Positions 1-12,339 are shown, counted from the stretch's first letter. The stretch is 64,000 nt of DNA from Anticarsia gemmatalis (GCF_050436995.1 NC_134758.1:12759597-12823596); one strand, 5' to 3'. The notes: generated from the sequence alone by a model not told the origin. Numbers and translations: made by a program.

Positions 1-1490
1 TTTATCCTTTGAAGAGTCATGAATGTGTTAAATACTGATTCCTTTTAATGTAAGTATTTTTCCATAGAGGCTTTTAAAATGCGTTAAACAAAAAAGTTCT
101 AGAAACTGAATTAAAGAAATGTATCTACACCAGCATTATAATCATGGCAACCCTGCATTTTTCTTTAGCTTGCGAAAAACGTAGATTCTCTTCTCTACGA
201 CCTAAATTTATTTTTTTGAAATTGCTGCAACGAAAGCTTGCAAATCTCTCTGATTGTTTACCTACTAGCGAGTGCAACTGGCTTCGAGTCTCATACAATC
301 TACGAAGTAATCACTATAAACCATGGTCCCAGTAGAACGAGTTAATTTATCTGTTCAGCTCAGACATCGAACCTATTACCAGTAACTGCATCTCAGCGCT
401 CGCGGGCTGGAGCCGGCGCGTGATCGAAGCCTTCCTCTCTTGCCTTTGTAATCTTGCCATGGTTTTTGGCAAGGGTTTTACTACCTCCACAGTGAAAATA
501 CAGCCTTGTTTAAATAAGTATAGGGTCGAGATTGGATTTGACTGTTGGGTTATTAGTAGTGGCACGGTGCCGTAAGTCACGGTGTGTTTGTATGTATGTT
601 TCTGTATGTGTATGACTACTTGTACACACACATACACATTTGGTTTAGTTGAAAACTCCGTCTGGTAATTTATCTCAAATGGCTTAGCAATAACATTCTT
701 ACTAGAATTGTGCTAATGCTCTCATATAAGTTTGTTTTTGGATGAGAATAGTCATATTTTGGCCCTATAAACGGCGACGAAGTTTTCCTATAGAAACAAT
801 GAGAAGCATAACAGTATGCTGACCAACTAAGAGTTCATTTAAGAGTTCCGATATATTCAGTTTTAAAAACTTAAGCGACATAGCAACATATCACAACTTT
901 AAGAGTTTAAAGTAACAAATAGTGTCGTTGGTAACAGTTTGTCAGTTACACACGTCGCGTATTAAAACTAGTTTGTAGCACAAAGGCACGTCGCAGGCGG
1001 CGGCGGGCGGCGGCGCTCGTCAAACTGTCGTTAGCGTGCACGTGCCGCTAGATGGCGCTAGTCACCGATACGTAGTGTTATTGAACTGCGATCGACGGCA
1101 CGTCACTAGTTCACAAGCCTCGTACTATGAGTATGACGTGAATATTTTACTAAAACACGCTTTGGTATATGAGAGATGCGGTAATGTCACTTTTCCTTGG
1201 ATGCGTCAATGCACAATAGATTATTATCTACGATGTAAGGCGTTGTCCCTTGGATCATTTTAGGTGAGTAAGTTTTCATAATAAAAACCTTAAGTTCTTC
1301 GGTAGTATCTTCCCCCAAGACCTTTATCGGTTCAGCACAGAATCCATGGATAGCGGCATCTGCTTTAAATTATGTAGAAGACGTTAAACCAAAGAGAGTG
1401 GTAGTAGTTAATATTGCTATTTGCAGCATCGTATAATTATGAAATACTAGACGTTCGAGCTTTGTATTTGTACACACACGCTGTATTTCT
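1..1490. other. Non-coding, no gene recognised
   Basis: The stretch is AT-rich with no codon bias, domain or splice-bounded exon. Open frames of 63-96 codons are uninformative. An imperfect TG/TATG-rich run lies at about 590-637 and a short GGC-rich patch at about 994-1018. A GTGAGT donor-like site at about 1263 has only a weak pyrimidine tract before it. Confidence 0.6.
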
Positions 1491-1625
1491 ACAGTATGAC
1501 GTCACAGCCGGCGCCGGTGCCGTCATGTAAATAACACGTGTCGCCGCAGAGTGCGGGTTCATATCTCTGGCTGCAAATATTGGAGCGCATCAACGCACCG
1601 CCTCAGATTGAAGCAAGTCAAACAT

Positions 1626-1656
1626 CCCCCCCCTCTTGTCCCCCCTCCCCCCTGTT
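1626..1656 (-). repeat. C-run tract (G-quadruplex potential on minus strand)
   Basis: Several runs of five to eight C separated by one to four bases are seen. The complement has the closely spaced G-runs expected of a G-quadruplex. No gene context is visible. Confidence 0.5.
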
Positions 1657-1659
1657 CTC

Positions 1660-2780
1660 TGCTAACGCCGCGGAAGTTCGCGCTAGGTTTTAGTTTACAT
1701 ACATTTGCATTCGCTTCCCCTCAATCATTGGAAGTAATATCTGAGATATCTTTTATTGATAAGGAGAACTTTGCTAAAGGTATAATTTCAAAGTGCCTCG
1801 GATGGATAATGGAACTGAATACCGTTTTAGCTGAAGGTAAAGTATTTTTATGGCTGTAATAGTAGTGATATTTCGTATTCTCTGAATGTTTATGCAAAGT
1901 GTCGTATTTAAAATGTCTGAGGAAATAATACGGCAACGCTGGAGAGGCTTCATTTAAATAATGACATTTTATATAGATTTAAGCTTTAAGTTAAAAAAAT
2001 AATCATTTCTATTTTGTACGAAACATCCCACTTATTTTACTCTATATGTTTCTAGATAGTTCTCCGATAATACTGATTTTAGGTCACAATGCTAGCCGTC
2101 ACATACAGCTTAGATCAGCCAGGCATAGAGCTGATCTATCTTAGCGTCTTAGGACCTGCAATTCATTGCAGCGTCTCTGTGGATGTACGAGCGCAAGAAG
2201 CGGAGGTAGCGCGCGATGTATGGGGTCAGGTCGCTTGGCACGCTCTGCTCCTCGTAACTTGCGACACAGTACTGCTGTGACGTCACACTTGCTACATAAC
2301 GTGTGTCATCGCTGCGATGGAAGCTGGAGTAACTTTAGTCTAGCACTAGACATAAACTGTATAATATATTGTATGATTAAAGCGGAGTATTGAAGACGTG
2401 ACCGTTTCTACCTACTTTTTGAAACGAAATTTTCTGGCCCTGTTCATGCAAATGTCATTTAGTCGATGTTTGAAAGTAATTTAAACGTATTTGTAAAATT
2501 TTAAGACTTTACTCACAGACTTACAGACTCGCCAACGGAAACTTATAGTAATGTTTACTTTTCAACTACACTAGTAGTAGTCTAGAAGAAACAAAGATAC
2601 TTTTCAGTTGAAAAGACGTTTCATCAAAAATACAATATGAAAATAAATTGCTCCATTTACTCGGGAATGCTCTAGATTTGCCAGTATTCCTGCAATGTCT
2701 GTCGAATTCACTCAGCCGATCAAACTTGCATCGATCCAATCGTAGTCGGCTTGAAGGCAGTTCATAGCGAAAGTAGCGGC
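1660..2780. other. Non-coding, no gene recognised
   Basis: Mixed AT-rich sequence. Frames of 102, 71, 63 and 75 codons overlap on both strands and show no recognisable protein. A perfect TGACGTCA lies at 2278-2285. Confidence 0.6.
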
Positions 2781-2784
2781 GCGA

Positions 2785-2830
2785 TATAAAAGGGAACAAA
2801 TACAAGCGAGGCTGGTGTTTGCGCCGGGAG
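2785..2830 (+). promoter_or_regulatory. TATA-like element, possible core promoter
   Basis: TATAAAAG occurs at 2785-2792 in a GC-rich context, followed by GC-rich leader-like sequence to about 2950. The expected start about 30 bp downstream has no clear TCAGT-type initiator. The following open frame (from 2963, 86 codons) resembles no known protein. The motif is seen; promoter activity is a guess. Confidence 0.2.
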
Positions 2831-4650
2831 CGAAATCACGAGGTTAGCGCACCTTAATCCAATAGCGCGGGAAATATTTACAGTAGCCTCGCCGCCCCGC
2901 GCCGCCCGCGCGCCGAGCCTCCAGCCTCCAGCGACTAGCGAGGGACCAGCGAATGGACCTAAATGTACAACCTTACTATATCACAACGATTTGATTTTCG
3001 GCTGAACGGTTGGGACGATTGGCATGTTTTGAAAAGAAGTTTTGTAACCGTGTCGAAAAGGAAAACATTTATCGAGCGTGTATTTTTAAAAGTAGTAATA
3101 TTTTCTTTGACTGATTCTGCCAAACAGGCTTTTAAATGTCATGAAAAAGTTTGTATTTCTCTTTACTTCCCTAAGAGTCACTTGCCCTACACTTGTTTTT
3201 CTTACCTCGTGACATGTTCCTGAATCAACACTGTATGTATAAAGAGACTGAGTTTACAAGAAGTATGGTGGAAGGTGAGAGGTCGCGTGTATGCATTAAC
3301 ATAAATCGTCACACCTGTTGTTTCTATAAAGTTTACTCATAAACAGTATCCACGTGTGTGGTGTAGTGTGGAGCGGTGCGGTGGAGCCTCTAAACACACC
3401 CTCGGAGCTTAAGCAGTTAGTATTTGTGAGTCATCCCCTAAGCAACGGAACAAAGTACTAAACTACTGGGGTACTTAAAACTTGGAGTGTAAGAGCAAAC
3501 TTAGAGTTGGCGGCTCGTAATGAGCGCGGGTTACATCCCCAAGGACGAGGGGTTTTTCAAAATTCATCCCCCCACTACACGCCTCCATCCCCCTCAACAC
3601 CGTGAATCAGATAAAGCGACGCTAATGACTCGTCCCACGTTACGAACCTTTTCATGAAGTTCATCTAACGCCGGCTATTCACATTCGCACGAATACGCGA
3701 ACCTACAAAGCACAATACGAATTATTGCAAAAGCAACTTTAATACACGAATATTCGAACTATGTATATCGAAAAAGTACTTACTCGTTATTATATTTTAT
3801 GCAATACCATACATATAAAACACAATTTTAATTAAAACAATATTATATTTATTTATCACTTACAAATCTACAATCTTGAAATCGTATGAAAGCGATTTCA
3901 AATAATGTAAACATGACTTCTCACGCAAGTGAGTGACCGTGACAACACTGGTGGAAAGTTCACTCGAATAGAAATATCTTCGGAGTACAAATAGTGGTGA
4001 ATTTCTTTCACCCAATGAAATACGGCTCAATTGTGAGACGTGGAGTGTTGCCGAGTGTCGAGTGTCGGCGAGAGCGAGGGGTGAAGGAGCACCGCCACGC
4101 GGGTGTCGCCGATGTCATGTTGTCATCGAGTCTCTGAATATGTAAGAACACTAGACTTTACGTTTATTGTAGGTCCCTCGTGCCGACAAATTGAGCAGTG
4201 ATTTGACACGTACTTTTATTTCTGTTACGTCATAATTCTGTCTCCACGAGACTCGGATTATTCATACCAGACATTTTACATTTGAAGTATTTTTTATATC
4301 TTGGACCAATGAATTCTGAATAAACTTTATAAAAAGATATGTACAATTTAAGGCTCGAGTTTACAGCCAAACTTATTTAAAGAACGACAATCATACTAGG
4401 TTCAAGAAAGCTAAACGCTATTTCAATATTCTGCAAATATTACGCGCACGTATCAACTACGTATGTAGTACACGTGACGTTAACTAAAACTCAAACATTG
4501 TATCAGAGGCACATGACCGAACCACTTCAAATATGAAACAACGGACCCTTTTCATAATAAGCCTCATAAAAAAACTATAACGAAATAATTAGCCCGTAAA
4601 ATAACAAAACGATGATCAAAAGCCGGTCACGGGGACGACGCGAAGGTAGC
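2830..4650. other. Non-coding, no gene recognised
   Basis: A GC-rich patch (2890-2940, gccgcccgcg-type) passes into AT-rich unique sequence. At about 4045-4080 there is a short degenerate 'gagtgtc' duplication. No repeat family or exon was recognised. Confidence 0.55.
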
Positions 4651-4657
4651 GCGGTGC

Positions 4658-4692
4658 AGGGGGCGGGAGGCGGGAGGGGGAGGGGTGGTGAG
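4658..4692 (+). repeat. G-run tract (G-quadruplex potential)
   Basis: Closely spaced runs of three to five G separated by one to three bases. This is purine-rich low-complexity DNA; an open frame across it has the matching Gly/Arg/Ser bias and is not believed to be a gene. Confidence 0.5.
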
Positions 4693-5105
4693 TGTAAGGG
4701 TCGGAGCCCTTCGAGAGGCTTTTATTCCCCTCAGCCGAGTGCGTGCCGCTGCTGGCCCACTGACACAATATTTGCCGCGGTTATACTTCGAGAGCCGTAA
4801 ATGTGAGCACACATTACATAGGTTTGCTATAATAATGACGAAGCTCGAAATAGATTTTCCAATATTTTCATTTGTACTCGTAAAGTATTTTAAGTAATAG
4901 TTTACTATTATGTCCAATTTTCGGTTGAAGTCGACGCTGGTTTATTAGCAATGTAACTAAACATTTTTCCAGAAAAAAATATTGCTGTCGTTTCTATTCT
5001 TGATCAAAGACGACTGCTGATTGCTGCTTATTCATTTATTTGACAAAGAACTTCACAAAATAAAAAATTAACAACAAAATTAAAATGTAAGTGTTTCACA
5101 TTCAT
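4693..5105. other. Non-coding, no gene recognised
   Basis: AT-rich unique DNA that leads into the polypyrimidine tract before the candidate recursive splice site at 5157. No other structure was noticed. Confidence 0.55.
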
Positions 5106-5133
5106 TGTAATACAGAGCATTCGGTTTGTCAAA

Positions 5134-5162
5134 ATGTGTTTGTTTTTCTGTTACAGGTAAGT
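5134..5162 (+). promoter_or_regulatory. Candidate recursive (zero-length exon) splice site
   Basis: A pyrimidine-rich tract (about 5137-5152) is followed by ACAG at 5153-5156 and immediately by a perfect donor GTAAGT at 5157-5162. An acceptor abutting a donor with no exon between is the ratchet-point layout known from very long insect introns. If real, this part of the window lies in a long plus-strand intron. Sequence match only; no transcript evidence is available. Confidence 0.4.
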
Positions 5163-5239
5163 GTGCAGACACCTCAATCTGCCGGCGAGAAGTAAGTCGT
5201 GAGTACGACTTATTACTGTGTACATAGTAACTTGGCACT

Positions 5240-5312
5240 GTTTGTTACTTACTGTACCTACTGTGCGTACTGTGCGTGTTCAGTACATACTGTGTGTACA
5301 GTACACATGTGT
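5240..5312. repeat. Degenerate ~9-bp tandem repeat (tactgtgcg)
   Basis: Units of the form TACTGTRCN repeat with a spacing near 9 bp, then decay into gtaca-rich sequence. Confidence 0.5.
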
Positions 5313-5314
5313 AC

Positions 5315-5964
5315 TTATTGTCTTGCTGATAAATACACGGGACGGTTGTAATAAGCCTTCTTATTGAGTAAACTCGACGGTGCGTGTATCACTATGAACA
5401 TAATGCGTCTTAACTGACTATGATATTACACAAAACCTAGTGTCAGGGGTGTAATAACAACAGGCGACAAATAATGATGTGGGCCGAAGATTGTTTAAGA
5501 TCTTTATGACGAATATATACTAATTATTCTTTTAGTGGTTTCATAATGAACATTGAAAAATCAAGGGAAAATTAATTGAAACCGTGGTCCTCGTTGAAGA
5601 AATTGAAAAAATAGACCCCGTCAGCACATAATGTTCTAAGTATTCATTTAAATACTCAGTCGCTAAGTCCTCTTAAAATCTTTACGAGCTAGCATCGTTA
5701 TCTAGTAATAGGTAAATAAATCATTCTAGGAATACTCAAAATATGAAAGCAAGTGTGGCTTGACAGCGTGTTCACATCCAAACATTATAAATAATAAAGA
5801 TCTTTTTAGTGTGCACTGATTCCCACGAACAAAATACGAAAAAATATTAAACCAATATTAAGTAGTAATGAACAGCTGTTGACATCGTGAATGAGACTAT
5901 AAAATGTTTCTAATAATATTATGGTCAAAGTCAATATAGCCTGCGATCAACAAAAAATAATTTT
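5315..5964. other. Non-coding, no gene recognised
   Basis: AT-rich unique DNA; no open frame above 60 codons and no repeat family recognised. Confidence 0.55.
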
Positions 5965-6090
5965 AAATGATTACTAACCCACTACTGGGTATATAACTTC
6001 ATTGTTAGACAAGCAATAACTACATTTTTCTAATAATAATATACACAATAACACACATAACTTCCAAAAGTCATTGGTATTAAATCAGGT
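5965..6090 (-). repeat. Decayed lepidopteran LINE/SINE tail fragment
   Basis: 'cccactactgggt' near 5985 and 'acacataacttccaaaag' near 6052 match, in the same order, the two ends of the better copy at 7850-8110. The middle has been lost or diverged. Orientation is inferred from the known element, whose 3' end reads as the reverse complement. Confidence 0.4.
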
Positions 6091-6990
6091 AGCTTTACTA
6101 CGATTGATATTATAATACGGTTCAGCTATTTTGTCATACAACTATCAAATGATATGAAGTGAGACATTTTGATTGGAGTCATGAGTGATATGTGATGTGC
6201 GCGTCGAGATGTGGCGTGACTGGACTGAGCCGGAGAATGTTCCGTCCGATCCAATCTGCGCGCTCATGCGTTGTATCTGAGGTCGTTAGCTTGCCGCCTT
6301 GCGACTAGTTGTGAGTGTTGTGACTCGTGAGGCGCTCCGTCTGGACCACGTCACTGTTTCTTATAACATTACTTACTTACCTACGAGAGGGATCTTTAGT
6401 CAAACGGAAAAGCTGCGTAATCAAAATATAGTAATGTCGGTAGGCACACACAGTGATACATATACTATACGTACGTATACACTATAGGATGCTGAAAAGA
6501 TAATGGATAAGAGTTAATTAGTTACGCATCAACTAATAAAATAACGTACCTTCAGGATGCTAGGGATAATTAACATTTGCAAAAAAAGACAGCCGTGATA
6601 AATTTACAAATTAGATGAGATTATTAAATGGTTATTGGAGGAAACTCCTTTTTGCACAAGGGTACGTTTATATCGTATTCTTCCTCTAAGATATTGCTTA
6701 AAGTACTACCTCTATAAAATGCTACAATGAAAAGTACTCATCAATTTACCTCCACGTTCCACACGAGTAGGAACTAAGCAATCTGAACATTGAGGAAAAG
6801 TAGAAAAACCATCAAATTTTCCTCTGAAAACAAACATTAACTCAGTAAGTAAAAACTGTGAGACAATGTTATCTTATGAACAAGTTTGTGTCGCGGCGTG
6901 ACGTGGTGCTGTGACGTCACGGCGCGGCGCGTTATCTCGACATGTGCGGGAAAGTTGCCGTGTTAACACTATGTTATAACAAGTGCGCTA
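6091..6990. other. Non-coding, no gene recognised
   Basis: Unique DNA with a perfect TGACGTCA at 6912-6919 inside a short GC-rich patch. The reverse of a donor-like site (acttacct) at about 6372 lacks a pyrimidine tract. The 62-codon frame at 6299 is uninformative. Confidence 0.55.
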
Positions 6991-7230
6991 ACATTATGTA
7001 GCCATGTATCGTTATGTATAGTTATGTGTCATTATGTACCTTTATGTAGGTATAGTTATGTATAATTATGTATCATTACGTATAGTCTTGTATCGATATA
7101 TATCGTTATGTAGCATTATGTATCGTCATGAATAGTTATGTATTATTATATATCGTTATGTACAGTTATGTATCATTATGTATAGTCATGTATCATTATG
7201 TATCGTTATGTTTAGTTATGTATGTATAAG
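6991..7230 (+). repeat. 10-bp-period AT-rich minisatellite (tatcgttatg)
   Basis: About two dozen degenerate copies of a 10-bp unit, consensus TATMRTTATG, run with an almost unbroken 10-bp register and one small phase slip near 7041-7055. Variation is mainly at positions 3-5 of the unit. The array ends in a tatgtataagtatg stretch. Confidence 0.85.
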
Positions 7231-7235
7231 TATGT

Positions 7236-7849
7236 GACACGATGTTATGATGCTCGCGTCGTATTAATATTGGAAGTGCACAAGAACCGTGGTTATTGAT
7301 TGGAACTTTAATAAGTGTTTCATCGACGCACGTCATAGAACCCTTTTGAAGAAGATTATCGAAGGACCTACTTCTTTTTAGTAAGTATGGTATGATTTGA
7401 TTTGCTTCTGCCCGAACCATATTCTCACTAATGTTATTAATATGAACGTTTGAATGGTTGTTCATCTTACACGTGAAAATATAACGTTAGAAGACACAGG
7501 AATCCCATTTACAGTTTAGACAGTATGCAATACACGAATTTACAAAATAAAAAACAACATAATTACCAAAATAACATGAAAGAGTAAACACATCAAAAGT
7601 ATGTATGTTTGTATGTATGTGTACCAGCAGTCGTATCAGTAGACGTTTAGCTCATAACACTGCGACGATACACGCATACTAACAAGCTCACGTCACACGT
7701 GCGTTTTAAAATATACTGTATTCTGCATATCTATATGTACGTACATACCACGATTAAGAATTATGTATAAACACGAGAAACAACAGGCAAAATACGTTAC
7801 CGTTTATGTGCAATTAAAAACTTCTACTTACTCTTAGACATAGATAAGC
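7236..7849. other. Non-coding, no gene recognised
   Basis: AT-rich unique DNA with a short GTAT microsatellite at about 7600-7622. The minus-strand 89-codon frame (7196-7465) overlaps the minisatellite and is not thought to be a gene. Confidence 0.55.
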
Positions 7850-8110
7850 GTTTTTTAACCCATTTCTATCCCACTGCTGGGTCTCCTATCAAACGAGGGA
7901 GGACTTAGGCCTTAAGTTCACTACGCTGAGCAAGTGCAGGTTGTGGTGTTTGCATGCCCCAATAAATGTAATAAACAAATTTTAGGCATGCAATCCTTCA
8001 TCACGATGTTTTCCTTCACAGTTAGAGCGAGTGCTAATTATTTTTTATACACACATAACTTCAAAATGTCATCGCCTTCATTTACCTAAACGATGCACAC
8101 GTATAATTAA
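7850..8110 (-). repeat. Lepidopteran LINE/SINE 3' tail
   Basis: 'cccactgctgggtctcc', 'gagggaggacttaggcc', 'ttttaggcatgcaatcc', 'cacgatgttttccttcac' and 'acacataacttc' follow in the order familiar from a very common lepidopteran interspersed repeat, read from its 3' end. The element is therefore on the minus strand. Its tRNA-like head is absent or diverged. Family assignment is from memory of the motif order. Confidence 0.6.
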
Positions 8111-8504
8111 AAGTTTATTTACATTTGAAACCGAGTTTCGTACAAAGTCTTTCACATAGAAAGTGTATAACCAATGTAGCTAACAAAATCTAACAAAACT
8201 ATTATTTGAGCTATAACAAGATCAATAACCATAAACGTAACAACATGTGATAAAAGTCACAATATGTGAGTGAAGGCGGCTAGTGGCGGCTAGAGGCGGC
8301 GGACTTATCGAGTGTGGTGAAGTGTACGGCTCATGTCGCGCTCGGCCGCCCGTGAGCTTGACTGACTGCGTGACTCGGGACAAGTGTCAATACTCTTGCA
8401 AAAGAAATGTAACAATTATGTAAACAATTATATAAAAATGTTATGTTGGAAGTTTGGTGATGTGATGCAACCTTTTCTTGTCGATGTGTTTAAAGATTTA
8501 CCCC
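8111..8504. other. Non-coding, no gene recognised
   Basis: Unique sequence with a short degenerate 'ggcggctagtggcggctaga' duplication near 8274-8300. Confidence 0.55.
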
Positions 8505-8613
8505 CGGTTTCTGAGTAAATTTAATGATAGTTTATCTATTCAATAGCTTTTTTTTAAATGAGTTTTGACACTATTGAATAGGTAAACTACCGTTAAATGT
8601 ACGTCAGAAACCG
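8505..8613. mobile_element. Small palindromic MITE (~109 bp)
   Basis: Arms at 8505-8546 and 8571-8613 are inverted copies, starting 'cggtttctga' and ending with the inner motif 'tattcaatag', with about five mismatches and one indel. The loop is about 24 bp. It is a non-coding hairpin of the MITE type. No clear target duplication is visible, so the superfamily is left open. Confidence 0.65.
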
Positions 8614-9638
8614 AGTTAGAGAAATAGAGGATTTACTCAATTCATCATGCGGCACGCATTAAAAAAGGTTTAAGTTGGTGGTGGTGTATTATCATTCTTA
8701 CATCTCACTGTAATCAATATAAATCTCAAAGTTAAATCTGAATACGACAACTCATCTCTAAACACAGCACCTTAGTTACCAGCTGGTGACGTGAATGAGG
8801 AAATGAAAGGATTCAAAACTGGAACTGCTTAGTCGTTTGCCTGCCGTATACAATAAATATTATTCAACAATCTCTCTGAAGTATGAAATTGAAAAGGTTT
8901 TTTCAAATGACCAGAACTTCATACTCTAGTGAATGAATTCGCTACAATTGTTTGTAACGTAAAGTTGTCACATGAAGCGCGTCCTGTTTTAATATTAAAT
9001 GATTGTGTAAATGTTTGAGCGGTAAACATTGACACGACGCAGCCAACACAGTCCACGCCGCGTGACAACACCCGCCATTCATAAAGATTTTAACTCCGTG
9101 TGCCTCTCATTATTGCATTAAACTTTTCCTTCATATTATATATGCATAGTTCTGTCTTCACCAAAAAGAGGTTAATTTGTTAAAATTATTGAGTGCCAAC
9201 TAGTTCCTGAGGTAGGTTCCTTACAGTAGATATTGCCTGTATTGTACAAATAAAGAGTACATTTAGCAAAGGTGTACAGTGTGTACACGCCTTCAGAAAT
9301 AACAAAGCTCGCAGTTGCTGCCCGCGTTCTGCAATCTGTACATTTCAATTAATGTTTAATTAAAAATCATACTTCACTCGTTAAATAGTTACAAACCAAT
9401 TCAAAAACTGATAAACAAAATTTACAGCATTACGTATGCATCCGTATTAAATAGTTCGCAATCAAATTCACTGTATGAAACAGTGTAGGTCGCGGTCCAC
9501 ACACACACGCAAACATGCTACGTGTATGTACAGGAGGAAATGCATGCATGTGTGTGTGCGGTGGTGGCGCGGGGCGACCGCTAGTCTGTTGTTTTTATCA
9601 AATATTGACGCATTTATATTTTATTCAGCCTCTCTCCC
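8614..9638. other. Non-coding, no gene recognised
   Basis: AT-rich unique DNA; a short CA-rich run sits near 9499-9511. The 111-codon frame 9475-9810 is low complexity (Val-Ala-Leu repeats encoded by the tandem array below) and is rejected as a gene. Confidence 0.55.
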
Positions 9639-9692
9639 GCTCGTAGCACTTTTCGTAGCGCTTGTAGCACTCGTAGCGCTCGTAGCTACCGC
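9639..9692. repeat. Degenerate 9-10-bp tandem array (cgtagcgct)
   Basis: Five to six copies of a tcgtagcrct unit with 9-11-bp spacing. It is one of several CTACG/CGTAG clusters in the window. Confidence 0.65.
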
Positions 9693-11570
9693 CCGTGGCG
9701 CCGCCGACGGAAACGTAGAGAGATCGATGCGGAACGTTTTCCGCACGGCGCGTTCAAACTCAATGCTTTACGAGTATTACGAGAACGAGCGATCAAATCA
9801 TTCGCGGTGATCTGTTTTATATCATCTGCGTTATACATTTATGATGAAATTACTGTTTTTTGTCTTGTGATTGTAATGTAATTTAAAGTTAGTTAAAAGA
9901 TATTTTAAGTGTTTAACCTAAACGTTATTTCACATTTGGTTTAAAAAAGTTTATATATTATGTTCAAATTGCTTAGCATTACTTTAAATGCAAAAAAGTC
10001 TCATGGGTAGAGGATAAAATGTCTGTAAATTGTTTACCCTGTATATGGCGTGAGGCGTCTATGTAAGAGCGACAATGCCTCTACCGACACACGAAAGGTG
10101 TTACCGAAGTGACTACTTAAATAAATATCACCACTTAAGATTTGAGCCTCATCTCGGAAGAAAACGCGGCCCGATCCGCAGGCAATAGCGCCCTTACATT
10201 ATGTATGAGACTGGAAGCCTTACAGAGCGACAGCGTGCAATATTTACAACGCGTTACTAACCTTATGTCGTGCAGAATAAAGTTTAAAATTGTTTGCGCG
10301 GGAGGAATAGACGGTCTTTTGAGCGTGGCCGCCTGTCCGCGCGCATTGAGCGCTGAATGAATGATCGTTGTGTATTTATGAGCAGCCAATCGATGGATCG
10401 TATTCGTGACGTCACATCTCAAAGCTTCCCCGGCTCACCGTCGGAGGGCGGCTCTGTCGACGTCTAAGTTTTAATGAATCACTCGCAATTAACGGGCTCC
10501 TTGAGATTCGTCTTCGGATTGAAATATAAAAGTATTATGAATTTATTCAACGTTGATCACGGCGCTTGTCTCGCTAGTTAGATGTAAGGATCATTGTAAT
10601 TAAATTGAGACGTCTTATACGCGTAATTAAGTATTCAGAGGTAAAATATCTCTCATTTGAAGTGGGAAATGTCTCCGTGATTCAAGCAATAATGTATTCA
10701 TTCAACTAAAGATTTGTATCGAGTAAAATGTACGTAATTAATTTTGTAGTGATACAAAATCTTTGAAATGATATTGGTATATAGATCTAACAGAACTCTT
10801 TCATGTAGCAGGAGCGATGATATAAAAATAAATATTGTATTCGTAATGTTCATAGTAATGTGTGCAATAAACCCATGAGGCATGGCTCTGTATGACCGTT
10901 TGTATTAAGTTTGTATGTAATGCTCGGGGAGGTAGAGATGGAACAAACGTCGCCGCGTGAATACTGAAGACATAACAAGCGTGGTTACTGAGGAAGTATG
11001 GACTTATCTTCTTATACATAAAAATTAATCGTCTAATGTGTTGCTAAGGGCAAAACTCAAGAACGACTCAACCAATTCGACTAATTGTTTTGGAAGGATT
11101 GTGTTTTAGGAAGGAAAAGTTTTAAAGGTATGAAAAAAGAACAAAATATACCACAAACAAAAGAATCAGCTAGGTAACCTTTAAAATATTTATAAAATTC
11201 AATTATCACACAAAGTTTAATGACTTATCTTTCTTAGCTTAATTTTAGTGGTATAAGTTCGACACATTTCGATGATTTTGACATGTTTAGAAATGATGAT
11301 GAATTATATTGATGAACTGAACCCTATTTACCTTTCCCTAAATTTCATTTATTTCCTTTTACATTCAAACCATATTGCATTAAACTGCCTTAATAAATAG
11401 AAGTACTAAACTACTTTATATTAGGTTGTCCCGGCATAAATAAAAAATCCTACATAAAATCTCACCACCAAATCTCCATCAACTAATCATACAAACCAAT
11501 CATAGCCAATTCAATCACAAAAGTCTTACAAACTGTAGCGCCTTACGTGTCTGCTGCAGCCTTACTCCAC
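9693..11570. other. Non-coding; enhancer-like patch near 10130-10480
   Basis: Mostly AT-rich unique DNA. About 10130-10480 is less AT-rich, open on both strands (95 and 72 codons in opposite directions), and holds a perfect TGACGTCA at 10407-10414. This composition is often seen in conserved non-coding elements. No domain is recognisable in either frame; cross-species conservation would decide. Confidence 0.45.
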
Positions 11571-11572
11571 GG

Positions 11573-11627
11573 GGCGAGGGGGGCGAGGTGCGGGGTGCGG
11601 GGGGGAGTGGGAGGGGGTTAAGTCGAG
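11573..11627 (+). repeat. G-run tract (strong G-quadruplex potential)
   Basis: At least six runs of three or more G with loops of one to three bases, ending in a long G-run and 'gagggggtt'. Confidence 0.6.
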
Positions 11628-11629
11628 GA

Positions 11630-12300
11630 TTCATAGGTGCGAGTTAGTTTTATAGTTGGAGCTTTATTGATACTTGGCGCAATTGATGGCCACGCTCGTG
11701 CAGCGCGCCCCGCGCTCCACACACTCTAACAGTTACTGCTCGTAATAACGCCAGCGTGGACTATTACCCCTCATACAATTCATGATGTTTATCTTGATGG
11801 GCTTATGGTTTAATGGCTCATTCGCTATTTCACTGAAAAATATACTTTAACGTTTTACGACACGCTACACAGGTCCGCTTCACCTCAGCTCTTAAAGCCG
11901 ACTGGACTTAGCAAGTAGGTGACTAATTTCTAAACAAGTTTGATCAGGGAGATTTTTGTTCCGAGCAGTAATCGAATCGCTTACCTAGCGGAAAGACAGT
12001 AGTAACGTCGTGACCAATTTTACGCTACATCGCTAATGACGCCATAACGCATGAATTAGTAGCGCTCGTGTCACTGTTAAACTGTGGTACGCTACACAAT
12101 GCAGCAACCAATTATATTTGAAGTACAATTCAGTTCACCTGTCACAAAAATCAATCACTACACTGGAATTTCAATTGACACAACAATTTGATAGACAATA
12201 AAACAATTATTTGTATTTTGATTCGCGCCGACTGAACGAGTGTCATATAGTTGTGTTGTACCGGCGTCGGCCGATATCCGCTGGTCTAGCTGACTCTACA
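11630..12300. other. Non-coding, no gene recognised
   Basis: Unique sequence; no repeat, exon or RNA gene recognised. Confidence 0.55.
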
Positions 12301-12303
12301 CTA

Positions 12304-12334
12304 ACCCTCCCCCCTCCCCCCACTCCCCCCTCGT
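12304..12334 (-). repeat. C-run tract (G-quadruplex potential on minus strand)
   Basis: Four C-runs of three to six bases with one- or two-base spacers. Confidence 0.55.
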
Positions 12335-12339
12335 TCGTG

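Noticed and set aside
6991..7230. CRISPR array
   Set aside because: The period is only 10 bp with no conserved repeat/unique spacer alternation; the DNA is eukaryotic.
9475..9810. 111-codon frame with a hydrophobic Val-Ala-Leu segment resembling a membrane helix
   Set aside because: The hydrophobic segment is the translation of the cgtagc tandem array at 9639-9692.
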